A stretch of DNA of 64,000 nt. It comes from UBA1181 sp045601045. Its GTDB lineage: Bacteria; Bacteroidota; Bacteroidia; Bacteroidales; Paludibacteraceae. This document shows positions 42,308 to 52,250 of this stretch, piece after piece (within the stretch, counting starts at the first letter, position 1; each line of letters begins with the position of its first letter). The stretch spans positions 17,252 through 81,251 of the forward strand of contig JAZRZA010000019.1 in the NCBI GenBank assembly GCA_045601045.1, in the 5' to 3' direction. Below the pieces are notes generated by a model. The model saw nothing but the letters and a program-made list of their open reading frames with translations. It searched no databases and had not been told where the DNA came from. The translations under genes and the position numbers were made by a program.

Positions 42308-45300
42308 ATGGTACACGATAAATTGGGTAGAAAAATAGTCTTTTTGTTGTCGCTCCTTATGTTTGCGACGTTCAATATGAATGCTGTGGTTCCTGTCCAT
42401 ATCAATTCAGGAAACCCGGCTTATCCATTCCCGCAATTTTTGGAATATTCCTATGGATCCTCTCATAAGTTGGATAATTTGGGAACCATTAATCCAGAGG
42501 GTGTGGTTCATGCGGAGATGGAGCAAGATATCCGTGACGCTTATCAGATTTTCGCAAATGAGTGGAAATACACGGGCGAAGTCTTGGATGGTGTCAAATA
42601 TATCAGGGGTAATTATGGTTGCCCTTATGATTGCCGTGAGGGTGATGGTTATTCTATGTTGGCTGCGGCTGTGATGGGTGACAAGGCCTCTTTCGACGGA
42701 TTGTGGTTCAGAATCCACGATAGTTTCCGCCCGGGCTCTAAAAGTTATCTTACAGGAGAGACAATTGGAGGAGGCACTTATGGAAATCTAATTATTGGAG
42801 ATCAAAACAACGACTGTTCCGCTACCGATGGCGATAATGAGATTGTGCTGGCATTGTATATTGCATGGCGTCAGTGGGGTGATGATAGTGGACATACGGC
42901 TGCCAATGGAGAAAAGATCTCTTATAAAAAAGATATGATTGAAGTGACCCGTGGATTGGTCGCTATGTATGAGGAACGCTTTAAAACAGAGAACCCTCGA
43001 AGAGTTACAACGGGAGATGTCGGATTGGATGGATATCTAAAGGGTGGTACAACGTGGGCAGAGGTAACGGGTTGGGCCACTAACAATCATCTTCTTATGG
43101 ATGGCGTGGAATACCTCCCTGAGTATGCGGGAGGTAAGGGTATGCATACCGATTATGCCGCATCTGCTTATTATAAGGAGTTCTATGACCTTATTCTCGA
43201 ATTGGATCTTCCTGAAAGCAGTGAGTGGGAAAGAGAGCAATTCCGCCGTTGCGAGGCTTCCACCGATTGGTTTGTAAGTAATTGGTTGAGCCAAAATTCA
43301 AAGAATATTTTCTGGGGAGAGGAGGCTGATATCTCTGCGGATAATGTAGTTACGATGAAAGCGGGCAATCAAGGTGGTCGTTTCCGTGCGGCATGGCGTA
43401 CCGCTTTGAATTATGTTTGGCATGGAAATCCAACCTATACGTGGGATCCTGTTTCCCATACCGTGAAAGAGGGCGGAAATTCCTTTGAAAAGGAATCTTG
43501 CGAAAGAACCGCCGCGTTTATGAACGATCCTCAAGGATGGAATGGCCCTTCCGCATGTACGGAGTTTGGTGGAGGTCCGTCTGTAACGTATAAAGGACCA
43601 TCTACTTTGCATTGGGATATAAATCCTGATGGAACATTCCCCAAAAGTGAATTTACGCTGAACTGGCAGATGGGAACCGGTATGCCTTCCGCCATCGGTG
43701 CGCAGGATTTGGATTTGGCTGGTATCCTTTATCGTCAGTGTAATATTGAGTGGGATTGTGATGACTTCGGAGATGGATATCTGACTTCTGTCCCTCACTA
43801 TTTTCATGGATTCTTCCGTTGGTTGGGTATGATTATCGCGACGGGTAACCATACGGCACCTAGTCAGATTAAGGCAGGCGCGAACATGAAGGTTTATCGT
43901 GCGATTCAAGATAGTGTGACCTATGCTTATACGGGTGATGATATCACTTATTTGTTGGATTACAGAAACTTCGGTTCCGTGGATGCGGAGAACGTTGTTA
44001 TCGTGGAGAATGTGCCTGCGGATTTCGTGTTCGTGAGTGCAACCAATGGTGGTGTCTATGATGCGGGAAGCCACACCATCACTTGGAAAATCGGGAAGGT
44101 GTCTGGATTTAAAAGTGACGACACAGAGGGACCTGCATTGAATTTGAAGTCTGGTAATTTGGCTAAAACTGTTGGCCAAGTTTCATATACTTGCAAGATT
44201 GGTCCAAAGGCGTTCGGTAGGTATTGCACCACAGCGGAGATCTCTTGCTCTAATGGTTCTGGATGGACAACGAACGAATATCCTAACTATGTGACTGCCA
44301 CCATGCAGAGAAACTGTGTGGATGTGATCAAGCGTGCTTTGAAGATAGAAAAAAGCGCTGATAGAGAGAAGGTTAATCCTGGAAATATTGTCAAGTACAA
44401 GATTGACTTTGAGAACTCTTCAGAGGCGGGTTGGTTGGATGGTGGTCGTCCGAGAGTGACGATGGCGATGTCCAACAATTTGGACGGATCTCAATTATGG
44501 TTGCGATTCAGACTCTATAACGATGCGATTGAACCTTATATCAACTATGGTAACTATCGTATTGCATACTATATGTATGATTCAGGAATTGATTGCCTTG
44601 CGGGTGATGAGGGTTGTGCGAGAGGTTGGCAATGGAACACCTCTATTTATGAAGGAAAAAGAACTACGTCAGATAAAGTGACGGTGACCCATGAGACGAT
44701 TGTGGAGGGAAAAGATGATGAGTTTGGCTCTTGGAACCAGAGATTGTGCATCCAGTTTGCTCCATTGTTGGTGACCACCACGGCTCATATATCCAACTAC
44801 ATGCAACCCGGTCGTGTCCATAAGGGAGGAACGTTCCCACTTCGTTTGGCGGGTTACTTGAATATGAGTGATTGGAGTACGCCTAATTTTAAGGATGACT
44901 GGTCATGGAATGCGGGAGCCGCTGATGCTGAGGATGGCAATTACCATTTGATCTCTCCAAGTTGGCAGACGATTGATCCTTCTACGGGTAAGTCTATTGA
45001 ACAACCTATTACAGGATACTTGCCAAGTATTTGTGAGGAACCAAGCAGTTTGATAGAAAATATTCTTGTAGAAGAGTATGATGGATATGCTTGGCGTCGT
45101 ATTCTGGGAACTGGACCTATGGCTGGTCGTGAGGCACGAAATGTTGTCGTCATTGATACATTACCTAAGGGCATGGAATTCCAAGCCTTTTTGAATGAGT
45201 GTCCGTTGGAAGAGTACAAGGCAAGCTGGAGCAGTTATCAAATTGCCGATGGACGCTGGTGTGTGAAATGGGAGATTCCTGTGATGCAAGTGAAGCAAAA

Positions 45301-48300
45301 GGGATCCATCGAATACTCCGCTATGGCAAGCTTCCCATCTGGCGCGGAGTGTGAGACCCCTGATGAATTGACTCAGAATGTGGCATGGATTCTTGCGGAA
45401 AAGAATTCTCCTTTGTCTGACACTGCGGAGGTGACGGTCACCTGCGCGAAGGTTCCTGAACCTATTATCCCAACAACACTTGTGAAAACAGTGGATAAGG
45501 AGAACGTTCAACTCGGTGATGATGTGACTTATACCATCGAGTACGAACAAACCCATGGTGCGATTTTTGATGATGCGGCGGCTAAAACAACTGATTGGAC
45601 TTTGTCTGGAGCCTCTATTTCCGGTGGTGTGCTTACAACATCCCAAGGAGAGTCTGCTACATTCAAAAATTCACTTTCAGTCAATATGTATGCTGAGTTC
45701 GACGCGAATATCGTATCATACCAAGAGGGAGAGTTCTTTGTTCGTGATGATATTAGAATACAATATAAGTTTAATGAGTCCACCGGTTTGTCTGTGACTT
45801 GCTATGAGGGTTCTCGTAAGGTTACGGATGCGACTTGCGCATTGAAGAACAATCCGTCACGTTGGAAAGTGAAAATCACGGATGATGTACTTCAGGTGTG
45901 GTTTGGAAAAGATACTTCGGCCTCTCCTGCATTTACAGCAGAAGGTTTGAAAGTTAAAGAGGGCCGTATGGGCTTCAGGGGTGTTGGATATGGTGCCCAT
46001 AAATACTCTAATATCCACATTCATACCGATTATGCCTATGATTTGACTATAGTTGACCGTAAGCCAGCGGAGATTGCTTTTAACTCTGCGGATAATGGTG
46101 GTGAATTGTTAGGTGATTCCATCGTTTGGAAATTCGAGCATGGTATGGATAATCCTATTCCTTTCGGTACGAAATATAAGGTGACGTGGAAGGGAACAGT
46201 GGATGAGTGTAACGAATCGATCATCAACATCGCTTATGCGAAATTGCTCGGCCATGCCGACAACGAGATCATGGCGCAAGCGGTCTCTGGCTGCGGTGAG
46301 GAGTGCCCTCTCCCTAACGTGACATTGAAACTTTCACAGGATGAAATCTGCGCGGGTACGGGAAGCGTTACATTGACGGCGGGTCCTACGGGTCATTACA
46401 AGTACCAGTTCTTTGAGGATGGCGAACCTGTAACGGAGGAGACGGAAGAGAATACCTATGAGATACCAGCGAATATCGCGGGAAAGAAGACATATAGCGT
46501 GATTGTCACCTCAGGTACGACCGCCTTGCCTTGCTATTCCCCAAGTGAACCTGTGGTGTTGACTGTCAATAAACGCCCAGTAGGCTCTGATTATGATTTC
46601 GGCACCTTCTGTCCTGGTAATGCCAATATTGCCGAGTTCGAAAAGAAGTTCGACTCGTTCGCCGATGAGGGAATTGTCGCGTCTTGGACCGATGAGGAGG
46701 ACGAGGATGTCGATATGCCATTCGTCAATGATATAAAGAAGGCAGGATCCTACACCTACTATTATAAGTTGACCACGAAAGAGGGTTGTGAGAGCAAGAA
46801 TGACTATAAGGTCTCTTTCGAAGTGAAGGTAATCTCCGGTCCGACTGGTACGGGACAGGTATCCTATCTGTTGAGCGATACTGCCGCAAATGGACTCTTC
46901 GACAAGAATCTGTTGCAGATGGATCCAGCTGTTGTTGAGATAGAGTCTGGATATCAATATATCTGGTACGACGAGAGCGGTAATGAATTGGGAACGGTTG
47001 CTCCAACTCCTGAGGTTCCTGCGCCAGGCGTCACCAAGATCCATACCTATTATGTGAACCGCACCCAAGCGGTTGGTTGCGTAAGTGATACAATGGAGGT
47101 TTCCGTTATTGTCAGCGGTACGGTTGTCCCTATTCCGAACAATGTCACCTTCTGTCTGAACGAGGAGGCTACTCCTATTACTGCAGAATTGGGCAAGATG
47201 GAGGAGAGTGATCCTAGCAAGTGGGAGATCGTTTACTACGATGAGTATGGCAATGTGTTGAGCGAGGCGGAGCGTACGCCAAAGACTAACAAGGGTGGTA
47301 AGTTTACCTATTATGTGACGCAACGCGAAATCGCCAATCCTTCAAACGAGAGCGCGAAAGTGCCTTTGACGGTGACGGTGGTTGATATCCCTCAGCCAAA
47401 TGTCTCGATGAACCGTACCCAATATTGTAAGGGCGAGGAGTATGAGCAACTTTTGGTGGAGAGCACCGCTGTTCCAGCCTTGAAGAACTCTACATTCAGT
47501 TGGTCTATTGATGGTAAGAGCGTGGAGGGTGTTCCTGTCGCTCAGACTCAGGTGGAGACCATTACCTATGGTGTGGTGGAAAGTTACATGATAGACGAGG
47601 ATCATATCTGCCAAAGTGATACGGCTAAGTTGATCGTGAAGACTACATTCGTTCCGAAACCAACTGGTTCGCTTATCGTGAACTATTTGAAGGAGGATGC
47701 CGATGACAACGGCCAATACGAGGCTCTGTTAATCAAAAATTCCACATTGATTGCCCCTGCCGATTTGACGGAGTACGAATTGATGTGGTACGACTTGGAT
47801 GAGAAAGAGTTGGATGAGGCGGACCAAGCCTTTGGACCTGTCATCACCAAGGATCCTTCTTGGAGGGAGAATGAGGATGTGAAGTTCTCTTATTATGTGC
47901 GCCAAAGACACTTGGAGAGTGGCTGTGTCAGCGATACGGTCCGTATTACGGTTGTAATCAGTGATGCGTTGATTCCGAACACCTATCCGATGAACTACTG
48001 CCATAAGGCAAAGGCTATCTCTTTGGATAATAGCGCGAGCATCAATACCAATAATGGTCAGGTAAAGGATATTGACTACGAGTTGTTGTGGTTCTCTCCT
48101 GAGGATAACTACGAAAAGCCGCTCACGGAGGCTCCTGTGCCAAGTACAGAGACGGTGGGTGAAACTATCTACAAGGTGGCTCAGTTGAATGTGAAGGATG
48201 GCAAATATGGCGCGAAAGCCGATTTGAAAGTGACCATCTTCCCTAATCCAGAATTGAAGGTGGATAAGTTGCCTCAAACTTGTGGTAAGGAGATCTTGAT

Positions 48301-50761
48301 CTCCAAGTATATCCATTTGGCCAATACGGTGGATACCTCTTTGTTGAATTTCTATTATTTCCAAGATAAGGATTGTACAAAACCTCTTGAAGACATGAAA
48401 TTCACAGAGAGCGGTACCCTTTACGCAAGTGCATACTACACGATTTTCTCCGAGCCGAATATCGTAGGTGTTTGTGCTTCCGATACAATGGAAATTAACG
48501 CTACCATTGATGATTTGAAGGATTTGAAGGTGGCGGCACCTAATAGTGTGTGTCCTAATTCTGAATTTGAGTTATCCGCTACTGCCACCAGTACCACGAC
48601 CGAGGTCTCTTTCGAGTGGAGTGGGGATGCGAGAGGTAGTGATGCTACCTTGTCCACAAAAGATCTCTCCGGAGAGTTTGGCCATGAGTACAGCTACATG
48701 GTGGAGGCCAAAGCGGGCGCGTGCCATTTGGATACCGTCGTGACGGTGAAGGTTGGACAAGGCCAGTTGACGGGTGCGATGAGTATCAACGGCAAGGAGA
48801 GCAAGACGTTCAACACTTGCGGCGGTGAACCAATAGTGCTTGGTACTACGCATGAGGGTAGCGACTATAAGTGGCGTGACTTGGAAGGAAATGAATTAGG
48901 AACCGGCCAAGAAATAGAGGTGACTCCTGCAGAAGAGAAGCAGACGCTTCGATACGTTGTCTCTCTTGTCAATAAGTGCGAGACTTCCGATACTGTCGTG
49001 GTGAATGTTTATCCACTTAGTGTCAAGGCAGATTTCGAACTTTTGGATGTGACCATTTGTGAGGGCGAGGATGCTTCCGCAAGTTTGTCGATCACCGGTT
49101 ATGACAAGAGTTTGTCCGGCTCCTATATCAAGTGGTTCAAAGATGTTGAGGAGTTGGCCGATTATAAGGACCAAACTTCGATTCGTTTGTCTGCCGCCAC
49201 AGCAAAAATGAGTGGCGTATATAGTTACGAGGTAAGCAATGGCATCTGCGTCGCCCGTACGGATGACGAGAAAACCACCGCTTCACTTCATGTGAATTCA
49301 TTTGTGAAGTTCACGACGCCAACTCCTGTTGAGGCTCCAAGAGGCGATGATGTGATGTTAGAGATAGCTGGTCTTGAACCTAGCGACGCGAAGGTGGCGT
49401 GGGTTGGTTCTCAACATCAAGGAGAGGGAAATCCGTTCAAGATCTCTGAGGTGGCTACGGACGAGTTGTTCGTTGTGACGTTGTCCGCCGATAATTTTTG
49501 TGATAGCGAGACGGAACTTCAACTCTTGGTGGATGCTAAGGTGCAGGTTCTTGTGGCGGCGGACCGAGCGTTGGTATGTGTGGATGACAAGGTGACGCTT
49601 ACAGCCGATACGACTGGTACGGGCAAGTTGCTCCATCCAGACAGTTATAAGTTGACTTGGTATGTGGTTGATGAGGAGAGTAACAATGAATCTCAGTTGA
49701 GTTCAACGGGATTGAAGGTGGATGTCAACCCTGCCGCTTCGACGCGATATTATGCGGTTGTCACTTATGGCTCACAAAAAGAAGAGAGTGACAAGGTGGC
49801 TGTGGATGTCGTTTCGCCAGCTCAATACACCAAGTCTGAGAAGGTAGTCTCTTGCTCCGGCGAAGAGGTGGAGATTGGTGTTGAGATCACGGAGGGTGAT
49901 GACGTCGCTATCAAATGGAAGGATGGTTCAGAGGATATGAACATTGTCGTCACCCCTACCATCGACCAATCCTACGGCTTCGTTTTGACCACTAAGGGAT
50001 TGTGTCCTGTTCAGGATGCCATCGATGTGGATGTGAAAGAGAAACCGTCCATTAGGGTGAAGGAGAGCGCGAAGGCTTGTGAAGGCGAGGAGGTGTCAGT
50101 TACCGCTGCCATTTCTGGTGACGATATCCTATCGATCCTTTGGCGTAATCCGGCGGGTGAGATCGTCACTCGAGATAAGAAGCTAGTAGTTGAGCCTACA
50201 GAGGCCGGAAATTATACTTTGGAGGTGAAATCTGGGGATTGCGGTAGCGCGGAGAGTTCCGTTTACTTGGATATCGTGCCGTTGCCAGAGTTGACTTTAG
50301 ACTCTCTTTCTCTTAATTCCCGTCGCGTGGAGATAGAAAATCCTGTGGGCATCTATGAGTATAGATTGGATCAAAAAGAGTGGCAAAGCGACAATACCTT
50401 CGAGGGTATATCCTTCGGTGTGTTGCATAGTATCTTCGCGAAAGATGAGAATGGATGCGTGGGTATGATTGCCTTCTCCGTCGAGCAACCTCCTATCGCC
50501 GTCCAAGAGTATTTCACACCAGGTCAGGGCATACGAGACACTTGGAGTGTGACCACCATCATGGATTCGTATCCGAACTCTACGGTGAAGATTTACGACC
50601 GTACAGGTAAGGTGTTGGTGGAATTGGATAATGAGAACCAAGAGTGGGATGGTACTTACAATGGCAATGCGATGCCATCCACCGACTATTGGTATGTGAT
50701 CACCGTTCCTGAAATCCATAGACAGTTCAAGGGTCACTTCACTTTGATAAGATCTAAGTAA
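42308..50761 (+). CDS. Giant secreted GH8-like protein with DUF11 and Ig-like arrays and T9SS type B end
   Basis: 2817 residues. Signal peptide about 1-26; GH8-like domain about 27-510 with Glu111 (REGDGY) and Asp174 in the near-perfect signature ATDGDNEIVLALYIAWRQW; where the paralogue has Glu at the likely base position, this protein has Gly357 (GGRFRAAWR). A DUF11-like domain (about 527-670), a second one with the ~200-residue EPYINYGNYR insert (about 677-1000) and a third with a LamG-like beta-sandwich insert (about 1057-1335) follow. Then comes a long array of Ig-like domains with paired Cys (about 1336-2735), and a CHU_C-type T9SS type B sorting domain (about 2736-2817; VKIYDRTGKVL, WDGTYNGNAMPSTDYWYVI). 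It is probably a surface-held enzyme or glycan-binding adhesin. One promoter-like -7 element lies upstream, and a strong terminator downstream. Confidence 0.82.
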   Translation: MVHDKLGRKIVFLLSLLMFATFNMNAVVPVHINSGNPAYPFPQFLEYSYGSSHKLDNLGTINPEGVVHAEMEQDIRDAYQIFANEWKYTGEVLDGVKYIRGNYGCPYDCREGDGYSMLAAAVMGDKASFDGLWFRIHDSFRPGSKSYLTGETIGGGTYGNLIIGDQNNDCSATDGDNEIVLALYIAWRQWGDDSGHTAANGEKISYKKDMIEVTRGLVAMYEERFKTENPRRVTTGDVGLDGYLKGGTTWAEVTGWATNNHLLMDGVEYLPEYAGGKGMHTDYAASAYYKEFYDLILELDLPESSEWEREQFRRCEASTDWFVSNWLSQNSKNIFWGEEADISADNVVTMKAGNQGGRFRAAWRTALNYVWHGNPTYTWDPVSHTVKEGGNSFEKESCERTAAFMNDPQGWNGPSACTEFGGGPSVTYKGPSTLHWDINPDGTFPKSEFTLNWQMGTGMPSAIGAQDLDLAGILYRQCNIEWDCDDFGDGYLTSVPHYFHGFFRWLGMIIATGNHTAPSQIKAGANMKVYRAIQDSVTYAYTGDDITYLLDYRNFGSVDAENVVIVENVPADFVFVSATNGGVYDAGSHTITWKIGKVSGFKSDDTEGPALNLKSGNLAKTVGQVSYTCKIGPKAFGRYCTTAEISCSNGSGWTTNEYPNYVTATMQRNCVDVIKRALKIEKSADREKVNPGNIVKYKIDFENSSEAGWLDGGRPRVTMAMSNNLDGSQLWLRFRLYNDAIEPYINYGNYRIAYYMYDSGIDCLAGDEGCARGWQWNTSIYEGKRTTSDKVTVTHETIVEGKDDEFGSWNQRLCIQFAPLLVTTTAHISNYMQPGRVHKGGTFPLRLAGYLNMSDWSTPNFKDDWSWNAGAADAEDGNYHLISPSWQTIDPSTGKSIEQPITGYLPSICEEPSSLIENILVEEYDGYAWRRILGTGPMAGREARNVVVIDTLPKGMEFQAFLNECPLEEYKASWSSYQIADGRWCVKWEIPVMQVKQKGSIEYSAMASFPSGAECETPDELTQNVAWILAEKNSPLSDTAEVTVTCAKVPEPIIPTTLVKTVDKENVQLGDDVTYTIEYEQTHGAIFDDAAAKTTDWTLSGASISGGVLTTSQGESATFKNSLSVNMYAEFDANIVSYQEGEFFVRDDIRIQYKFNESTGLSVTCYEGSRKVTDATCALKNNPSRWKVKITDDVLQVWFGKDTSASPAFTAEGLKVKEGRMGFRGVGYGAHKYSNIHIHTDYAYDLTIVDRKPAEIAFNSADNGGELLGDSIVWKFEHGMDNPIPFGTKYKVTWKGTVDECNESIINIAYAKLLGHADNEIMAQAVSGCGEECPLPNVTLKLSQDEICAGTGSVTLTAGPTGHYKYQFFEDGEPVTEETEENTYEIPANIAGKKTYSVIVTSGTTALPCYSPSEPVVLTVNKRPVGSDYDFGTFCPGNANIAEFEKKFDSFADEGIVASWTDEEDEDVDMPFVNDIKKAGSYTYYYKLTTKEGCESKNDYKVSFEVKVISGPTGTGQVSYLLSDTAANGLFDKNLLQMDPAVVEIESGYQYIWYDESGNELGTVAPTPEVPAPGVTKIHTYYVNRTQAVGCVSDTMEVSVIVSGTVVPIPNNVTFCLNEEATPITAELGKMEESDPSKWEIVYYDEYGNVLSEAERTPKTNKGGKFTYYVTQREIANPSNESAKVPLTVTVVDIPQPNVSMNRTQYCKGEEYEQLLVESTAVPALKNSTFSWSIDGKSVEGVPVAQTQVETITYGVVESYMIDEDHICQSDTAKLIVKTTFVPKPTGSLIVNYLKEDADDNGQYEALLIKNSTLIAPADLTEYELMWYDLDEKELDEADQAFGPVITKDPSWRENEDVKFSYYVRQRHLESGCVSDTVRITVVISDALIPNTYPMNYCHKAKAISLDNSASINTNNGQVKDIDYELLWFSPEDNYEKPLTEAPVPSTETVGETIYKVAQLNVKDGKYGAKADLKVTIFPNPELKVDKLPQTCGKEILISKYIHLANTVDTSLLNFYYFQDKDCTKPLEDMKFTESGTLYASAYYTIFSEPNIVGVCASDTMEINATIDDLKDLKVAAPNSVCPNSEFELSATATSTTTEVSFEWSGDARGSDATLSTKDLSGEFGHEYSYMVEAKAGACHLDTVVTVKVGQGQLTGAMSINGKESKTFNTCGGEPIVLGTTHEGSDYKWRDLEGNELGTGQEIEVTPAEEKQTLRYVVSLVNKCETSDTVVVNVYPLSVKADFELLDVTICEGEDASASLSITGYDKSLSGSYIKWFKDVEELADYKDQTSIRLSAATAKMSGVYSYEVSNGICVARTDDEKTTASLHVNSFVKFTTPTPVEAPRGDDVMLEIAGLEPSDAKVAWVGSQHQGEGNPFKISEVATDELFVVTLSADNFCDSETELQLLVDAKVQVLVAADRALVCVDDKVTLTADTTGTGKLLHPDSYKLTWYVVDEESNNESQLSSTGLKVDVNPAASTRYYAVVTYGSQKEESDKVAVDVVSPAQYTKSEKVVSCSGEEVEIGVEITEGDDVAIKWKDGSEDMNIVVTPTIDQSYGFVLTTKGLCPVQDAIDVDVKEKPSIRVKESAKACEGEEVSVTAAISGDDILSILWRNPAGEIVTRDKKLVVEPTEAGNYTLEVKSGDCGSAESSVYLDIVPLPELTLDSLSLNSRRVEIENPVGIYEYRLDQKEWQSDNTFEGISFGVLHSIFAKDENGCVGMIAFSVEQPPIAVQEYFTPGQGIRDTWSVTTIMDSYPNSTVKIYDRTGKVLVELDNENQEWDGTYNGNAMPSTDYWYVITVPEIHRQFKGHFTLIRSK
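46837..48236 (+). repeat. Duplicated two-domain Ig module within the giant GH8-like protein
   Basis: Two stretches of about 190-200 codons, near 46837-47400 and 47665-48236, share the order VSYLL/VNYLK, D-A--NG, IWYD/MWYD, then YYV-R-----GCVSDT, a strand ending VIVSG/VVISD, PIPNNVTFC/LIPNTYPMNYC. They are two copies of one unit, about 276 codons apart. Confidence 0.65.
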
Positions 50762-50782
50762 TTTATTGGACTATATCGCGAA

Positions 50783-50819
50783 GGGGCATTTGTCATAAGG
50801 CAGATGCCCCTCTTTTTTT
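50783..50819 (+). terminator. Terminator after the giant GH8-like gene
   Basis: GGGGCATTTG (50783-50792) pairs with CAGATGCCCC (50801-50810), one G-T pair, loop of 8, T-rich run to 50819. Confidence 0.9.
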
Positions 50820-50835
50820 GAGTCGGGGTTCCGAA

Positions 50836-50866
50836 TTTGTTTAATCGTAAATATTCATTAACTTTG
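50836..50866 (+). promoter_or_regulatory. Promoter of purB
   Basis: TTTG (50836-50839), exactly 19 bases, then TAACTTTG (50859-50866). Predicted start near 50873, 19 bases before the ATG. Confidence 0.75.
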
Positions 50867-50891
50867 CACTTTATAATAATTGTTTTTAAGT

Positions 50892-52235
50892 ATGGAATTA
50901 AGCGTTCTTACAGCAATATCTCCTGTTGATGGTAGATATAGAGGTAAATCGGACTCGTTGTCCGAGTATTTTTCAGAGTTTGCATTGATCCGCTACCGTG
51001 TATTGGTGGAGGTGGAATATTTTATCGCGCTTTGCGAACTCCCATTGGACAATTTGAAATCATTCGATAGCAGCAAATTCGCTGCATTGAGAGATATTTA
51101 TAAAAACTTCTCTTTGGAGGATGCTCAAAAAATCAAGGACATTGAAAAGATTACCAACCATGATGTTAAGGCGGTTGAGTATTTCATCAAGGAGAAATTC
51201 GATGCGTTGAGCTTGCAACAATTTAAAGAGTTTATCCACTTTGGATTGACTTCCCAAGATATTAACAATACCAGTATCCCTTACTCTATTAAAGAGGCTT
51301 TGAAGGAGGTTTATGTTCCTAATATGGAACAGTTGATCTCTGACTTAGCTCAAAAAGCAGAGGAGTGGAAAGATGTTCCGATGTTGGCTAAGACGCACGG
51401 ACAACCTGCCTCTCCAACTCGTTTGGGTAAGGAGATAATGGTTTTCGTAAGCCGTCTGCAGTCTCAGTTGGATCAGTTGAAGAGCATGCCTTGCTGCGCT
51501 AAATTCGGTGGCGCGACTGGTAACTTCAATGCGCACCATGTGGCTTATCCGCAATATGATTGGAAGGCATTCGGTAATCATTTTGTGAACGATGTGCTTG
51601 GTTTGCAACGTGAGCAATGGACTACCCAAATCTCTAACTATGATAACTTGGGTGCTATCTTTGATTGCTTGAAGCGTATCAATGTCATCATGATTGACAT
51701 GAACCGCGACTTCTGGCAATATATCTCCATGGAGTATTTCAAGCAGAAGATCAAGGCCGGTGAGGTGGGCTCTTCCGCTATGCCTCATAAGGTTAATCCA
51801 ATTGATTTCGAGAACGCCGAGGGTAACTTGGGCGTCGCAAACGCTATCTTGGAGCATTTGGCCGCAAAATTGCCAGTGTCAAGATTGCAACGCGACTTGA
51901 CCGATTCCACTGTGTTGAGAAATGTCGGTGTGCCTTTCGCGCATACTATCATCGCTATCCAAAGTTCATTGAAGGGTATCGGTAAGTTGTTGTTGAACGA
52001 AAAGGCTCTCTTCGCTGATTTGGATAAGTGTTGGGCTGTCGTGGCCGAGGGTATTCAGACCATCCTTCGTCGTGAGGGATATCCTAATCCATACGAAACC
52101 TTGAAGGCGTTGACTCGTACCAATGCAGGTATCACGGAGAGCTCAATCAAGGAGTTTATTGAGACGTTGAATGTAAGTGAGTCTGTGAAAGCGGAACTTC
52201 GTGCCATCACGCCTCATAATTATTTCGGAATCTAA
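50892..52235 (+). CDS. purB: Adenylosuccinate lyase
   Basis: 447 residues from the ATG at 50892; the frame is open four codons further up with a TTG. It performs two fumarate-releasing steps in purine synthesis (SAICAR to AICAR, and adenylosuccinate to AMP). The N-terminus MELSVLTAISPVDGRY and the superfamily signature GSSAMPHKVNPIDFEN (about 292-307), with its catalytic Ser on the flexible loop, are typical of the E. coli-type enzyme. The ABC exporter gene follows after 15 bases and is probably co-transcribed, though there is no functional link. Confidence 0.96.
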   Translation: MELSVLTAISPVDGRYRGKSDSLSEYFSEFALIRYRVLVEVEYFIALCELPLDNLKSFDSSKFAALRDIYKNFSLEDAQKIKDIEKITNHDVKAVEYFIKEKFDALSLQQFKEFIHFGLTSQDINNTSIPYSIKEALKEVYVPNMEQLISDLAQKAEEWKDVPMLAKTHGQPASPTRLGKEIMVFVSRLQSQLDQLKSMPCCAKFGGATGNFNAHHVAYPQYDWKAFGNHFVNDVLGLQREQWTTQISNYDNLGAIFDCLKRINVIMIDMNRDFWQYISMEYFKQKIKAGEVGSSAMPHKVNPIDFENAEGNLGVANAILEHLAAKLPVSRLQRDLTDSTVLRNVGVPFAHTIIAIQSSLKGIGKLLLNEKALFADLDKCWAVVAEGIQTILRREGYPNPYETLKALTRTNAGITESSIKEFIETLNVSESVKAELRAITPHNYFGI

Positions 52236-52250
52236 GAAACACTTTTGGAA

